From positions 1 to 64,000 of IMG/VR virus record IMGVR_UViG_3300005563_000004: a stretch of DNA of 64,000 bases; one strand, 5' to 3'. This document shows, one piece after another, positions 6,963 through 12,397 of the stretch (positions within the stretch are counted from its first letter, which is position 1; every line of letters begins with the position of its first letter). A program made the position numbers and the translations under genes. The DNA comes from a virus. Below the pieces are notes generated by a model. That model saw only the letters and a program-made list of their open reading frames with translations. It did not search any database and was not told the origin of the DNA.

Positions 6963-7346
6963 TTACTGGCTGCCGCCGAACAGATCCCCATAGCTGTTGG
7001 GGTCAGGTGCATTGTAGTACTGCTGCAGGGCGGCGACTGACTGCGCGGCAGCGAACCCGGCAAGCAGGCCGGTGATCGGGCTGCCCGTTCCCACCATCGT
7101 CAGCACACCAGCGCCGACGCCCGCCGTGGGCGGTATGATATATTGCAGGTCTGGACTGACCCCCAGAAACGCATTCGCGCCCGCCGCGCCACTGCTCGAT
7201 GGAGCAAATGGCGCAGGTGTCGGCCAGTTCATGAAGGCTGGCTGTGCGGGCTGGCTCAGCGGAAGGTTCACCACCTGGAACTCACTGAACGGCTGGTTGG
7301 GGCTACCGGCCGGATTCAGCGAAGGCGCAAAGGCAATGTCGGGCAT
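6963..7346 (-). CDS. Hypothetical Pro/Ala/Gly-rich protein (127 aa)
   Basis: Starts at ATG 7346, overlapping the preceding stop. The N-terminal 70 residues are rich in Pro, Ala and Ser (low complexity), followed by a Gly/Ala-rich hydrophobic stretch (AGVGAGVLTMVGTGSPITGL, then LAGFAAAQSVAAL) that could cross a membrane, and a polar tail ending DLFGGSQ. It is a plausible small membrane or membrane-attached protein in an otherwise cytoplasmic early operon. Function unknown. Confidence 0.6.
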   Translation of the reverse strand: MPDIAFAPSLNPAGSPNQPFSEFQVVNLPLSQPAQPAFMNWPTPAPFAPSSSGAAGANAFLGVSPDLQYIIPPTAGVGAGVLTMVGTGSPITGLLAGFAAAQSVAALQQYYNAPDPNSYGDLFGGSQ

Positions 7347-7603
7347 CAAACTCCTCCTCTCGTGTTGAACCGCATCCACTTCGGCATGCGGGGTTTCAGC
7401 GCTTCCAGCTGCTCCTCGAGCCGGCGCGCCTGGGTGATCGGCGCGACCATGGCAATCTCGAAATTCATCAGTTCGCAGCGCAGGTGATCGCCGTTGCGGC
7501 AGCCGCTATCGATCAGCTGGGTCAGGCAGTCGCGCAGGTGGGTCAGCTGCTCGCTGAGCGACTTGCCACCGCGGAAGCATTCGAGGCCGAAGAAGTCAGG
7601 CAT
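7346..7603 (-). CDS. Hypothetical helical protein (85 aa)
   Basis: ATG 7603 lies within the end of the upstream gene; the frame stays open further up but overlap with 7596-7844 argues for this start. The protein is largely helical (LSEQLTHLRDCLTQLIDSGC, then MVAPITQARRLEEQLEAL). Similar in style to the 66-residue protein encoded upstream. No known domain. Confidence 0.6.
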   Translation of the reverse strand: MPDFFGLECFRGGKSLSEQLTHLRDCLTQLIDSGCRNGDHLRCELMNFEIAMVAPITQARRLEEQLEALKPRMPKWMRFNTRGGV

Positions 7604-7844
7604 GGCCTCCTCCGCATCCGTCGCGAAGAAGGCGGAGGGCCAGGACAGCCATTTTGACGCCGCCTCTGCGCCGGTGGGCGATGTGATCTGGCTCGGCTGA
7701 CTCCGCCTCCCAGCCCAGATCGATAACCGTTTCTGCGATGTCATCGAGCGCATCCCCTGTCGTGACTGCTTGGCCGGCAGCTTCCTGACGGCAGACTTCG
7801 GCCATGATCTCCGCCAGCAGCGGTTTGATCGGTGCGCGCGTCAT
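7596..7844 (-). CDS. Hypothetical protein (82 aa)
   Basis: Begins at ATG 7844, inside the last codons of the upstream gene, and ends in a small overlap with the next. An acidic front half (IMAEVCRQEAAGQAVTTGDA, LDDIAETVIDLGWEAE) is followed by a basic, Gly-rich end. No family recognised. Part of the leftward early operon. Confidence 0.6.
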   Translation of the reverse strand: MTRAPIKPLLAEIMAEVCRQEAAGQAVTTGDALDDIAETVIDLGWEAESAEPDHIAHRRRGGVKMAVLALRLLRDGCGGGHA

Positions 7845-8041
7845 GCAGGCCACCGGATGTAGGTCTGGTGGACGCTGACCACGTGCGGCTCCTCGAGCCG
7901 CGCGTTGACCTCCTCAATCATCAGGTCGATCTCCTGCATCGCAGCCTGGAAGTGACTGCTGAGCAGCGAGGCGCAGGTTTTCAGCCCCTTCAGCTGCTCG
8001 CGGGCGGTCAGCAGTTCGTAAGCCAACACTTCAGCGCTCAT
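7841..8041 (-). CDS. Hypothetical coiled-coil-like protein (66 aa)
   Basis: ATG 8041 has an AGGAGG site seven bases upstream, so the start is secure. The 66 residues are almost all helix: EVLAYELLTAREQLKGLKTC and MQEIDLMIEEVNARLEEPHV. It may act as a small oligomerising partner. Function unknown. Confidence 0.65.
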   Translation of the reverse strand: MSAEVLAYELLTAREQLKGLKTCASLLSSHFQAAMQEIDLMIEEVNARLEEPHVVSVHQTYIRWPA

Positions 8042-8063
8042 TGTTTCCTCCTGTTGGTTTGGT

Positions 8064-8561
8064 TCAGCGGGCACCGCGCTTCTCGGGCAATGCGGCTTGG
8101 TCAAGCGCATCGAGCCGATCACGGATGTTTCGGATGCGGCGCAGGTTATCCAGCGCCGCGGTGGCATCACTGCCGGGTAACGGCACACCGCGAGCCACCA
8201 AGCGCAGATGCAGCGCGTAGTAGTCGGACGCCTTGCGCAGCGCGCTTTCGACGTTGCCGCGAATGCTGTCCCGGTCGAACCAGTTCGTCAGGTCGTACCG
8301 TCGGTAGGGCGACATGAAGGGCGCGAACAGCTGAAGGTCAGGATCGTTCGGACAACCGAACGCCGCTTGACGACAATCAATGCCTTCTTCGATTTCCGCA
8401 CCGCAGCCGCGGGGGCACGCAACAAACTTGCGTTCGGGTAAATTAGGTTGTGGTGAGGGTGGCGTGATAGGTTCGTGACGGACTACTGTCCGGTAAGACG
8501 CGCGCCGGGATGGTGCGTCTTCACGAGCAGAAGGTGCCGTCCAAGAATGATCTTCCCTCAT
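8064..8561 (-). CDS. Hypothetical Cys-containing protein, first gene of leftward operon
   Basis: 165 residues from ATG 8561, with GTGAGG just upstream; the frame remains open to 8642. A cysteine group (CPRGCGAEIEEGIDC, then FGCP at about residues 48-72) could bind a metal. The C-terminal half is helical (ESALRKASDYYALHLRLVAR and NLRRIRNIRDRLDALDQAAL). As the first gene after the operator-like repeats at 8618-8666 it should be under repressor control. Not recognised. Confidence 0.6.
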   Translation of the reverse strand: MREDHSWTAPSAREDAPSRRASYRTVVRHEPITPPSPQPNLPERKFVACPRGCGAEIEEGIDCRQAAFGCPNDPDLQLFAPFMSPYRRYDLTNWFDRDSIRGNVESALRKASDYYALHLRLVARGVPLPGSDATAALDNLRRIRNIRDRLDALDQAALPEKRGAR

Positions 8562-8617
8562 CCTCACGCCCTTTCGGTTGTCGCCGCGACTACCATCGTC
8601 CTGATGAATGTCGCTAT

Positions 8618-8666
8618 AGCCGACAATCGCAAGCAAGCGCAATCAAATTTGTCGGCTCAGCCGACA
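8618..8666. promoter_or_regulatory. Left operator-like repeats (GCCGACA / TGTCGGC)
   Basis: AGCCGACAAT at 8618-8627 and the 17-bp palindrome TGTCGGCTCAGCCGACA at 8650-8666 share the GCCGACA core with the repeats overlapping the repressor and Cro starts (9099-9128). They sit between the repressor gene and the first leftward early gene (8561), where a left operator is expected. The palindrome could instead be a terminator hairpin for the repressor gene. Confidence 0.55.
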
Positions 8667-8687
8667 GATATTTCTACCTCTCTGGTG

Positions 8688-9095
8688 TTAGGGGAGACCG
8701 GGGATGCGCAGGAGTCGGACGACGGCCTGACGATCGCTATCGTTGAGGCTTTCCCAAAACCCAACGAGGGCAAGTACGTCGCGGTCTTCCAAGAACTTAC
8801 CGACCAGTGGTCCGCCCGGCGGAACAACACGACACAGTAAATAGTCCATCGGAACGCGGAAATGATCAGCTAGAGCCAGCGCCGCTTGTAATCCGATCTG
8901 CTGCGTGCCGGCTTCAATGTTTGCAATGGTCGAGCGGCTGTAGCCAGTAGCAGCGGCTGTCTGTTCCTGCGTCTCGCCCGCGTTCTCGCGTAGCTGGGCC
9001 AGCCGCACGCCGATCCGTACCCTGATATTGTCCATTAGCCACATTTTCGCATGGGCAATTTCAACGGGTGTCGGCTCCGCCGTATTATTTGGCAT
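8688..9095 (-). CDS. Phage repressor, XRE-type HTH
   Basis: 135 residues from ATG 9095. An XRE helix-turn-helix occupies about residues 28-85 (GVRLAQLRENAGETQEQTAA, then ATGYSRSTIANIEAG with the recognition helix), followed by a 50-residue tail without the Ser/Lys protease signature of LexA/CI. It reads leftward, divergently from a Cro-like gene 35 bases away, with palindromes between and beneath both starts. This is the normal layout of a lysogeny switch, so it is most likely the immunity repressor. No Shine-Dalgarno sequence precedes ATG 9095, and an operator overlaps it, suggesting a leaderless message. An in-frame ATG at 9035 is an alternative. Confidence 0.8.
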   Translation of the reverse strand: MPNNTAEPTPVEIAHAKMWLMDNIRVRIGVRLAQLRENAGETQEQTAAATGYSRSTIANIEAGTQQIGLQAALALADHFRVPMDYLLCRVVPPGGPLVGKFLEDRDVLALVGFWESLNDSDRQAVVRLLRIPGLP

Positions 9096-9098
9096 TGA

Positions 9099-9128
9099 CG
9101 ACAATTGTCGGCATAGGCGACAATGTCG
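9099..9128. promoter_or_regulatory. Right operator pair between repressor and Cro-like gene
   Basis: CGACAATTGTCG (9099-9110) is a perfect palindrome and CGACAATGTCG (9118-9128) is one around a single central base; their centres are about 19 bases apart, roughly two helical turns. Both are followed by GCAT. They occupy nearly all the space between the repressor ATG (9095) and the Cro-like ATG (9131), so bound protein would block both promoters or ribosome entry. The same core recurs at 8618-8666 and 9069-9076. Confidence 0.7.
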
Positions 9129-9130
9129 GC

Positions 9131-9340
9131 ATGGACGTAGAAGGCATCATCGAGAGGGCGGGCGGGGCAGTCGAGTTGGCCAAACGCCTAGGGGTAGCCC
9201 GCACTACGGTGCTGGACTGGCGTCGAGACGGCATGGTGCCCGGCGCTCGCATCGCTCAAATCGCGGACGAGTTCGACATTCCGGCGGCCGAGCTTGCGCG
9301 GATCACTTACCCACCGCGCGGCAGCGGAAAGGCCGCCTGA
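9131..9340 (+). CDS. Cro-like HTH regulator (YdaS type)
   Basis: 69 residues beginning MDVEGIIERAGGAVELAKRL; the HTH continues GVARTTVLDWRRDGMVPGAR and covers residues 3-50, in the style of YdaS/Cro regulators (AGG-x-x-LA-x-xLGV). It is divergent from the repressor and lies directly behind operator palindromes. Expected role: turning off repressor and tuning early transcription in lytic growth. ATG 9131 is only two bases after an operator and has no ribosome-binding site, so it may be read from a leaderless RNA. Confidence 0.78.
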   Translation: MDVEGIIERAGGAVELAKRLGVARTTVLDWRRDGMVPGARIAQIADEFDIPAAELARITYPPRGSGKAA

Positions 9341-9554
9341 TGCCGCCGCACACCACAAAACCAGTTCCACCGCAGCAATGAGGTTCGCCCATGAGTGCCA
9401 AGTGTGTGCTTTTGCGTCCTCATCGTTCCGTCACACGACTTATCACCACGCTATTACATCTTGTTAGCACAAGAGACCGACACGCGACTCAGCCGTTTGT
9501 GACTGGCGGTCTCCCGCACAGTTTACCGGCTTCGCTTCGCTGGGCGCCGATCGT
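9341..9554. other. Spacer between Cro-like and tandem-HTH genes
   Basis: I see no secure gene. A 13-codon ORF (MPPHTTKPVPPQQ) starts in the Cro stop at 9340, and a 55-codon ORF runs from ATG 9391 to a stop overlapping the next gene start at 9555. The latter protein is rich in Leu, Arg and Thr and resembles no family, so it is not called. The middle part (9420-9480) is more A/T-rich and may contain the promoter for the downstream regulator. Confidence 0.35.
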
Positions 9555-10109
9555 ATGAGTGACGAGACGTTTGGCGCGCGGCTGAAGCGGCTGCGCCTGG
9601 CGCGCAAGGCCGGCTCCAACGAATGGGGCGGTCCGGCTTTCTCCCGCAACATGGGCATCGTCCGCAGCACGCTGCACTCCTGGGAAAGCGGCCAGTACAA
9701 GATCGCCGACAAGTACATTCCGCGGCTTGCGCGGCTGCTGGGCTGCACTGAAAAGTACCTGCGGGCGGGGACGGACGAGCCGATTGGCGCCCGCCTGCGT
9801 CGGCTGCGCTCTGCGAAGCAGAGAGAATGGCGCGAGGCGTGGTCGGGCGACGAGATCGCGCGCCAGGTCGAGGTGTCCCGTCTCACGGTCTGGCTGTGGG
9901 AAGCCGGCCACCGCATGCCGAACGACGCGCACATGGCGCGGCTGGCGGAATGGCTGGGCTGTAGCGAACACTATCTGAGGCACGGCACCGAAGACCCTTT
10001 CAATGCGCAGCTAATCGAGCTGCAAGCCAAGGTGCGTGCCTTCCTTACCCATCGCCGGCCCGGCCGCTCCCGCGAGCGTCGCGAGCTGCAGCAGATGGTG
10101 CAGGCATGA
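9555..10109 (+). CDS. Regulator with two tandem XRE-like HTH domains
   Basis: 184 residues containing two similar units: FGARLKRLRLARK to KYLRAGTDEP (residues 6-76) and IGARLRRLRSAKQ to HYLRHGTEDP (77-147). Each ends with the same YLR-x-GT-[DE]-[ED]-P motif after LA-[RE]-x-LGC-[ST]-E. The units differ in their recognition helices (GIVRSTLHSWESG against EVSRLTVWLWEAG). A covalent dimer of this kind would bind an asymmetric site. It follows the Cro-like gene, where a second early activator (as CII in lambda) is common; that role is inference. A basic tail of 37 residues ends the protein. Confidence 0.78.
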   Translation: MSDETFGARLKRLRLARKAGSNEWGGPAFSRNMGIVRSTLHSWESGQYKIADKYIPRLARLLGCTEKYLRAGTDEPIGARLRRLRSAKQREWREAWSGDEIARQVEVSRLTVWLWEAGHRMPNDAHMARLAEWLGCSEHYLRHGTEDPFNAQLIELQAKVRAFLTHRRPGRSRERRELQQMVQA

Positions 10110-10263
10110 AATCGGCCACGACGCGATCGGGAAATCCGCGATCGTGGCCCGATCCGCTGGCGTCGGAGCGGTGCTTTCCACCGACGCATGGTGACTTCCT
10201 CCCAAGACTCGCCCGGCGGCTTCCCGAACCCTTGCCGCCGGGCACCCTTTTGGGCGGAACGCA
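10110..10263. other. Spacer with inverted repeat, no clear gene
   Basis: Directly after the tandem-HTH stop, GCCACGA at about 10117 and TCGTGGC at about 10144 form an imperfect stem that may be a terminator without a T run. Several frames stay open on both strands here, including a leftward Arg-rich ORF from 10264 to 9971 beginning in the stop of the small gene at 10264-10413, but none looks protein-like and it runs into the HTH gene. Confidence 0.3.
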
Positions 10264-10413
10264 TCAGATCAGTCCTTCCAGTCGCAGCAGTTCAATCAGC
10301 CACGCCGGCCAATTCACCAAGACTTCCGGCTCCTCCACTTCCTCACGCTCCGGCGGGCGATCCTCGTGCCAGAGCCACGCCCGCTGGACGTTGTCTCTCT
10401 CAAATCTGCGCAT
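10264..10413 (-). CDS. Small acidic protein on the opposite strand (49 aa)
   Basis: A 49-codon leftward ORF with ATG 10413 behind GGGAGGTGA, a good ribosome-binding site. The product has a basic start (MRRFERDNVQRAWLW), an acidic middle (PEREEVEEPE) and a hydrophobic helix (VLVNWPAWLIELLRLEGLI). It opposes the surrounding rightward genes. Small acidic phage proteins of this sort often inhibit host factors, but nothing specific can be said. Confidence 0.5.
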   Translation of the reverse strand: MRRFERDNVQRAWLWHEDRPPEREEVEEPEVLVNWPAWLIELLRLEGLI

Positions 10414-10458
10414 TGTCTCAATCACCTCCCGCCTTCGACTTTTTTATCGTGATGGAGA

Positions 10459-10839
10459 ATGACGGTGGCGTGTGGGAATAAATCGCTCCCAAATGATGAC
10501 GAAATAGCTATAGAGGCTGTTCGTCTAGGCGTAGCCGCATACCGAAGCGGTGGCCATAAGACACTGAACGCGCTGACTTTGCTGGCGCAGCACATCTCCG
10601 GCATCTCGGCGCGACGCATTCGCGGTTTGTTCTTCCGCGAGCATGGTCGGGACGGTGTCGGGCCGGGCGAGCGGTACACAATCCGCAAGGGTGTAGCTCG
10701 CGCTCTGCGTGCACATGCAGAGCAGCTGGAATGCAAAGCAGCAGAGCTGCGCGTGATCGCCAATGAAATCGAACAAGAGGAGATGCAATGGGGCAGCAGT
10801 CCTTCTCCATCCGCTGCGTTGAAAAGGCTTGCCGCATGA
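10459..10839 (+). CDS. Hypothetical early protein (126 aa)
   Basis: Starts at ATG 10459 with GGAG very close upstream. The N-terminal two thirds (EIAIEAVRLGVAAYRSGGHK, then TLNALTLLAQHISGISARRI) is helical and could hold a DNA-binding fold; a charged helix follows (ARALRAHAEQLECKAAELRV). No family recognised. First gene of the rightward chain that leads to the primase. Confidence 0.65.
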   Translation: MTVACGNKSLPNDDEIAIEAVRLGVAAYRSGGHKTLNALTLLAQHISGISARRIRGLFFREHGRDGVGPGERYTIRKGVARALRAHAEQLECKAAELRVIANEIEQEEMQWGSSPSPSAALKRLAA

Positions 10840-10994
10840 CCGCGCATTCAGCCCGCGTCATCGCCGATCGGCTCGAGCATTCGCGGACGCTGATGGCGTT
10901 CCTCGCGCTGCTCGTGGCTCTCGGAATCGTTTTCCTTATGCAAGAGACGTTCGACGGCGTGTCATTCTTGCTAACGATGTGGCGGCGGCCGTGA
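10788..10994 (+). CDS. Small one-span membrane protein (68 aa)
   Basis: ATG 10788 has AGAGGAG six bases upstream; ATG 10836, coupled to the previous stop by ATGA, would remove the first 16 residues. One transmembrane helix is clear (TLMAFLALLVALGIVFLMQ), preceded by a charged N-terminal part and followed by a short segment ending TMWRRP. It overlaps the next tiny membrane gene. Possibly a holin-like or exclusion protein; early position argues against classic lysis. Function unknown. Confidence 0.6.
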   Translation: MGQQSFSIRCVEKACRMTAHSARVIADRLEHSRTLMAFLALLVALGIVFLMQETFDGVSFLLTMWRRP

Positions 10995-11089
10995 AGCCAG
11001 GCGATGGCGACGCCATTGCCATGATTGTCGTGCTCATCGCGGTGTTGGCGCTCGCTGCCTGGCTGGTGTGGCGTGCGCATTCAGCGTGA
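10991..11089 (+). CDS. Very small membrane protein (32 aa)
   Basis: GTG 10991 overlaps the stop of the previous membrane gene (GTGA). The product is a single helix, MIVVLIAVLALAAWLVWRA, with a short acidic start. Two consecutive one-span proteins overlapping by four bases suggest a paired function in the inner membrane. The end overlaps the nuclease gene start. Confidence 0.5.
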   Translation: MKPGDGDAIAMIVVLIAVLALAAWLVWRAHSA

Positions 11090-11621
11090 GCACGCGCTTC
11101 AGCGGCAGATCCTTCGCTTTGTCGGTGAAGCTGTGCGCGTGCCGCACATGTTCGCCTGCCACGACCGCGGCCGTGCACGCTCTGAATACGAACATATCCA
11201 CGAAGCGGAGCGCGGCATACGTGCCGGCTGGCCCGACACAGAACTGTGCCTCAACGACGGCATTACATTCCGCTGCGAGCTGAAGGACGTAGGCAAGCAT
11301 GTCGTTGCAGGCAGCGCCCAAGACTATGTCCTGGGCAAGCTCAACATGCTGGGCCATCGCTCCACTGTCGCCGACAGCGTCAAGGCGTATGGCGAGGCAT
11401 GCGAGCGTTTCGGCGTGCCGCTCAGAGGCAACTGGCGCACGCTCGCACAGCTGGCTGACGAGCGCGTGGCAGCCGATATCCGCGAGCAGGAAGTGAAAGA
11501 GGCAGCGAAACAAGCCGCGGAGCCGCCGCCGGCCGAAGTCGTGGTGCTGCGGCCGAAGCCGCGGCGCAGACCATCCCCCGCGCAGATCAAGCGCGTGTTT
11601 GGAGCGATGAAACCGCTATGA
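11073..11621 (+). CDS. VRR-NUC family nuclease
   Basis: 182 residues from GTG 11073, within the end of the preceding gene. The PD-(D/E)xK core is visible: WPD at residues 53-55, ELK at 69-71 and a conserved Gln at 83, as in VRR-NUC nucleases (GWPDTELCL, FRCELKDVG, QDYVLGKLNMLG). These act on branched or damaged DNA in phage replication and recombination. The C-terminal 50 residues are a charged linker and a basic RRRPSPAQIKRVFGAMKPL tail. It sits just before the primase gene cluster, consistent with a replication role. Confidence 0.78.
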   Translation: MRIQREHALQRQILRFVGEAVRVPHMFACHDRGRARSEYEHIHEAERGIRAGWPDTELCLNDGITFRCELKDVGKHVVAGSAQDYVLGKLNMLGHRSTVADSVKAYGEACERFGVPLRGNWRTLAQLADERVAADIREQEVKEAAKQAAEPPPAEVVVLRPKPRRRPSPAQIKRVFGAMKPL

Positions 11622-11815
11622 CCCCAGGTTCCCAAGTTCGCCTGCGCGTATCTCTTGGTGCGGTTCCCACCGGCCACGTCTGCAAGGTGCTCGAAACCTA
11701 CGAGTGCGGCGGCGTTGAAAACGCATCGATAGACATCGAATGCGATCTTGGATCGTGGCGCACACGCTACACCGTCTGGGCCAGCGAATTGGAGGCGATC
11801 AGTGAAAACGGTTGA
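11618..11815 (+). CDS. Small hypothetical beta-rich protein (65 aa)
   Basis: Overlaps the nuclease stop by four bases (ATGA). Sequence VRLRVSLGAVPTGHVCKVLE then ASIDIECDLGSWRTRYTVWA suggests a small beta barrel of the SH3/KOW-like type, but this is only a resemblance of pattern. The next gene starts within it. Function unknown. Confidence 0.62.
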   Translation: MTPGSQVRLRVSLGAVPTGHVCKVLETYECGGVENASIDIECDLGSWRTRYTVWASELEAISENG

Positions 11816-11999
11816 GATCCAGCTTCGCCGAGTTGGCACTGATGAAGTTCATCACTTAGGGACAAGCGATGGCAGCCTTGACCCTGGCGATAGGTGGCTG
11901 CCGATTTTAATCCACGACTGGACTTACGTAGAGGTGCTGATCAAGCGAACCTGCGATGACCCTGGCTATTTCTGGCTGGGCGCCGATGCAGATTGCTGA
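11802..11999 (+). CDS. Small hypothetical protein (65 aa)
   Basis: GTG 11802 is preceded by GGAGG at seven bases, which decides this start over an upstream ATG at 11748. The protein (KTVEIQLRRVGTDEVHHLGT, later TYVEVLIKRTCDDPGYFWLG) is beta-rich. No family recognised. It is part of the chain of overlapping genes before the primase. Confidence 0.62.
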   Translation: MKTVEIQLRRVGTDEVHHLGTSDGSLDPGDRWLPILIHDWTYVEVLIKRTCDDPGYFWLGADADC

Positions 12000-12159
12000 C
12001 CTCCGATGCGACGATTGCGGCTCCGATGACCTGGTGTGCATCGCCCCAGGTGACGAGGGAATTTATGAGCTATTCTTGTTAGTGCAGCAAACGCCAACGC
12101 GGGCTTGGTGCATGCAGTGTTGGCGGCGGCGGAGCGGTCTGCGTGACGCAGCAATCTGA
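11986..12159 (+). CDS. Small zinc-ribbon protein (57 aa)
   Basis: Starts at ATG 11986, overlapping the preceding stop; ATG 11956 is an upstream option. CDDCGSDDLVCI at residues 8-19 and CMQC at 42-45 form a two-pair zinc ribbon. Such proteins often bind nucleic acid. The end overlaps the next gene. Confidence 0.6.
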   Translation: MQIADLRCDDCGSDDLVCIAPGDEGIYELFLLVQQTPTRAWCMQCWRRRSGLRDAAI

Positions 12160-12391
12160 AACCGTAGCGGGCCATACGTTCACCCTCTCGCGCGATGCGG
12201 TGTGTGAGTGCGGCATTGCGTGGGCGTGGTTGAAGGAGTTCGGGACGCGCGATCGGGTAGGCGAAAAGGGCTTCGCTCACGTTGAGCAGTACACCAATCA
12301 CGAAGCGAGCCAAGTTGAGGAGCGCCGGGCGCGCGAGCAGGCGGAAGATGAGCGCATGTATGCGGCTATCGCCGCGGTTGCGAAGATCTGA
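12143..12391 (+). CDS. Hypothetical protein (82 aa)
   Basis: GTG 12143 lies within the end of the preceding ORF. Residues 9-30 (GHTFTLSRDAVCECGIAWAW) contain one CxC and look like a small beta hairpin; the rest is a charged helix (EERRAREQAEDERMYAAIAA). Function unknown; it ends six bases before the primase gene. Confidence 0.6.
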   Translation: MTQQSETVAGHTFTLSRDAVCECGIAWAWLKEFGTRDRVGEKGFAHVEQYTNHEASQVEERRAREQAEDERMYAAIAAVAKI

Positions 12392-12397
12392 CGCACC

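Noticed and set aside
8475-8840. 121-codon rightward ORF overlapping the end of the repressor gene
   Set aside because: It lies antisense to the repressor and across the operator region, has no recognisable domain, and is best explained as a shadow frame.
9391-9558. 55-codon ORF ending in the start of the tandem-HTH gene
   Set aside because: The protein is Leu/Arg/Thr-rich without motif and has no good ribosome site; it covers a likely promoter.
9971-10264. 97-codon leftward Arg-rich ORF coupled to the small gene at 10264
   Set aside because: It overlaps the tandem-HTH gene by 139 bases and has a Cys/Arg/Ser composition typical of a shadow.
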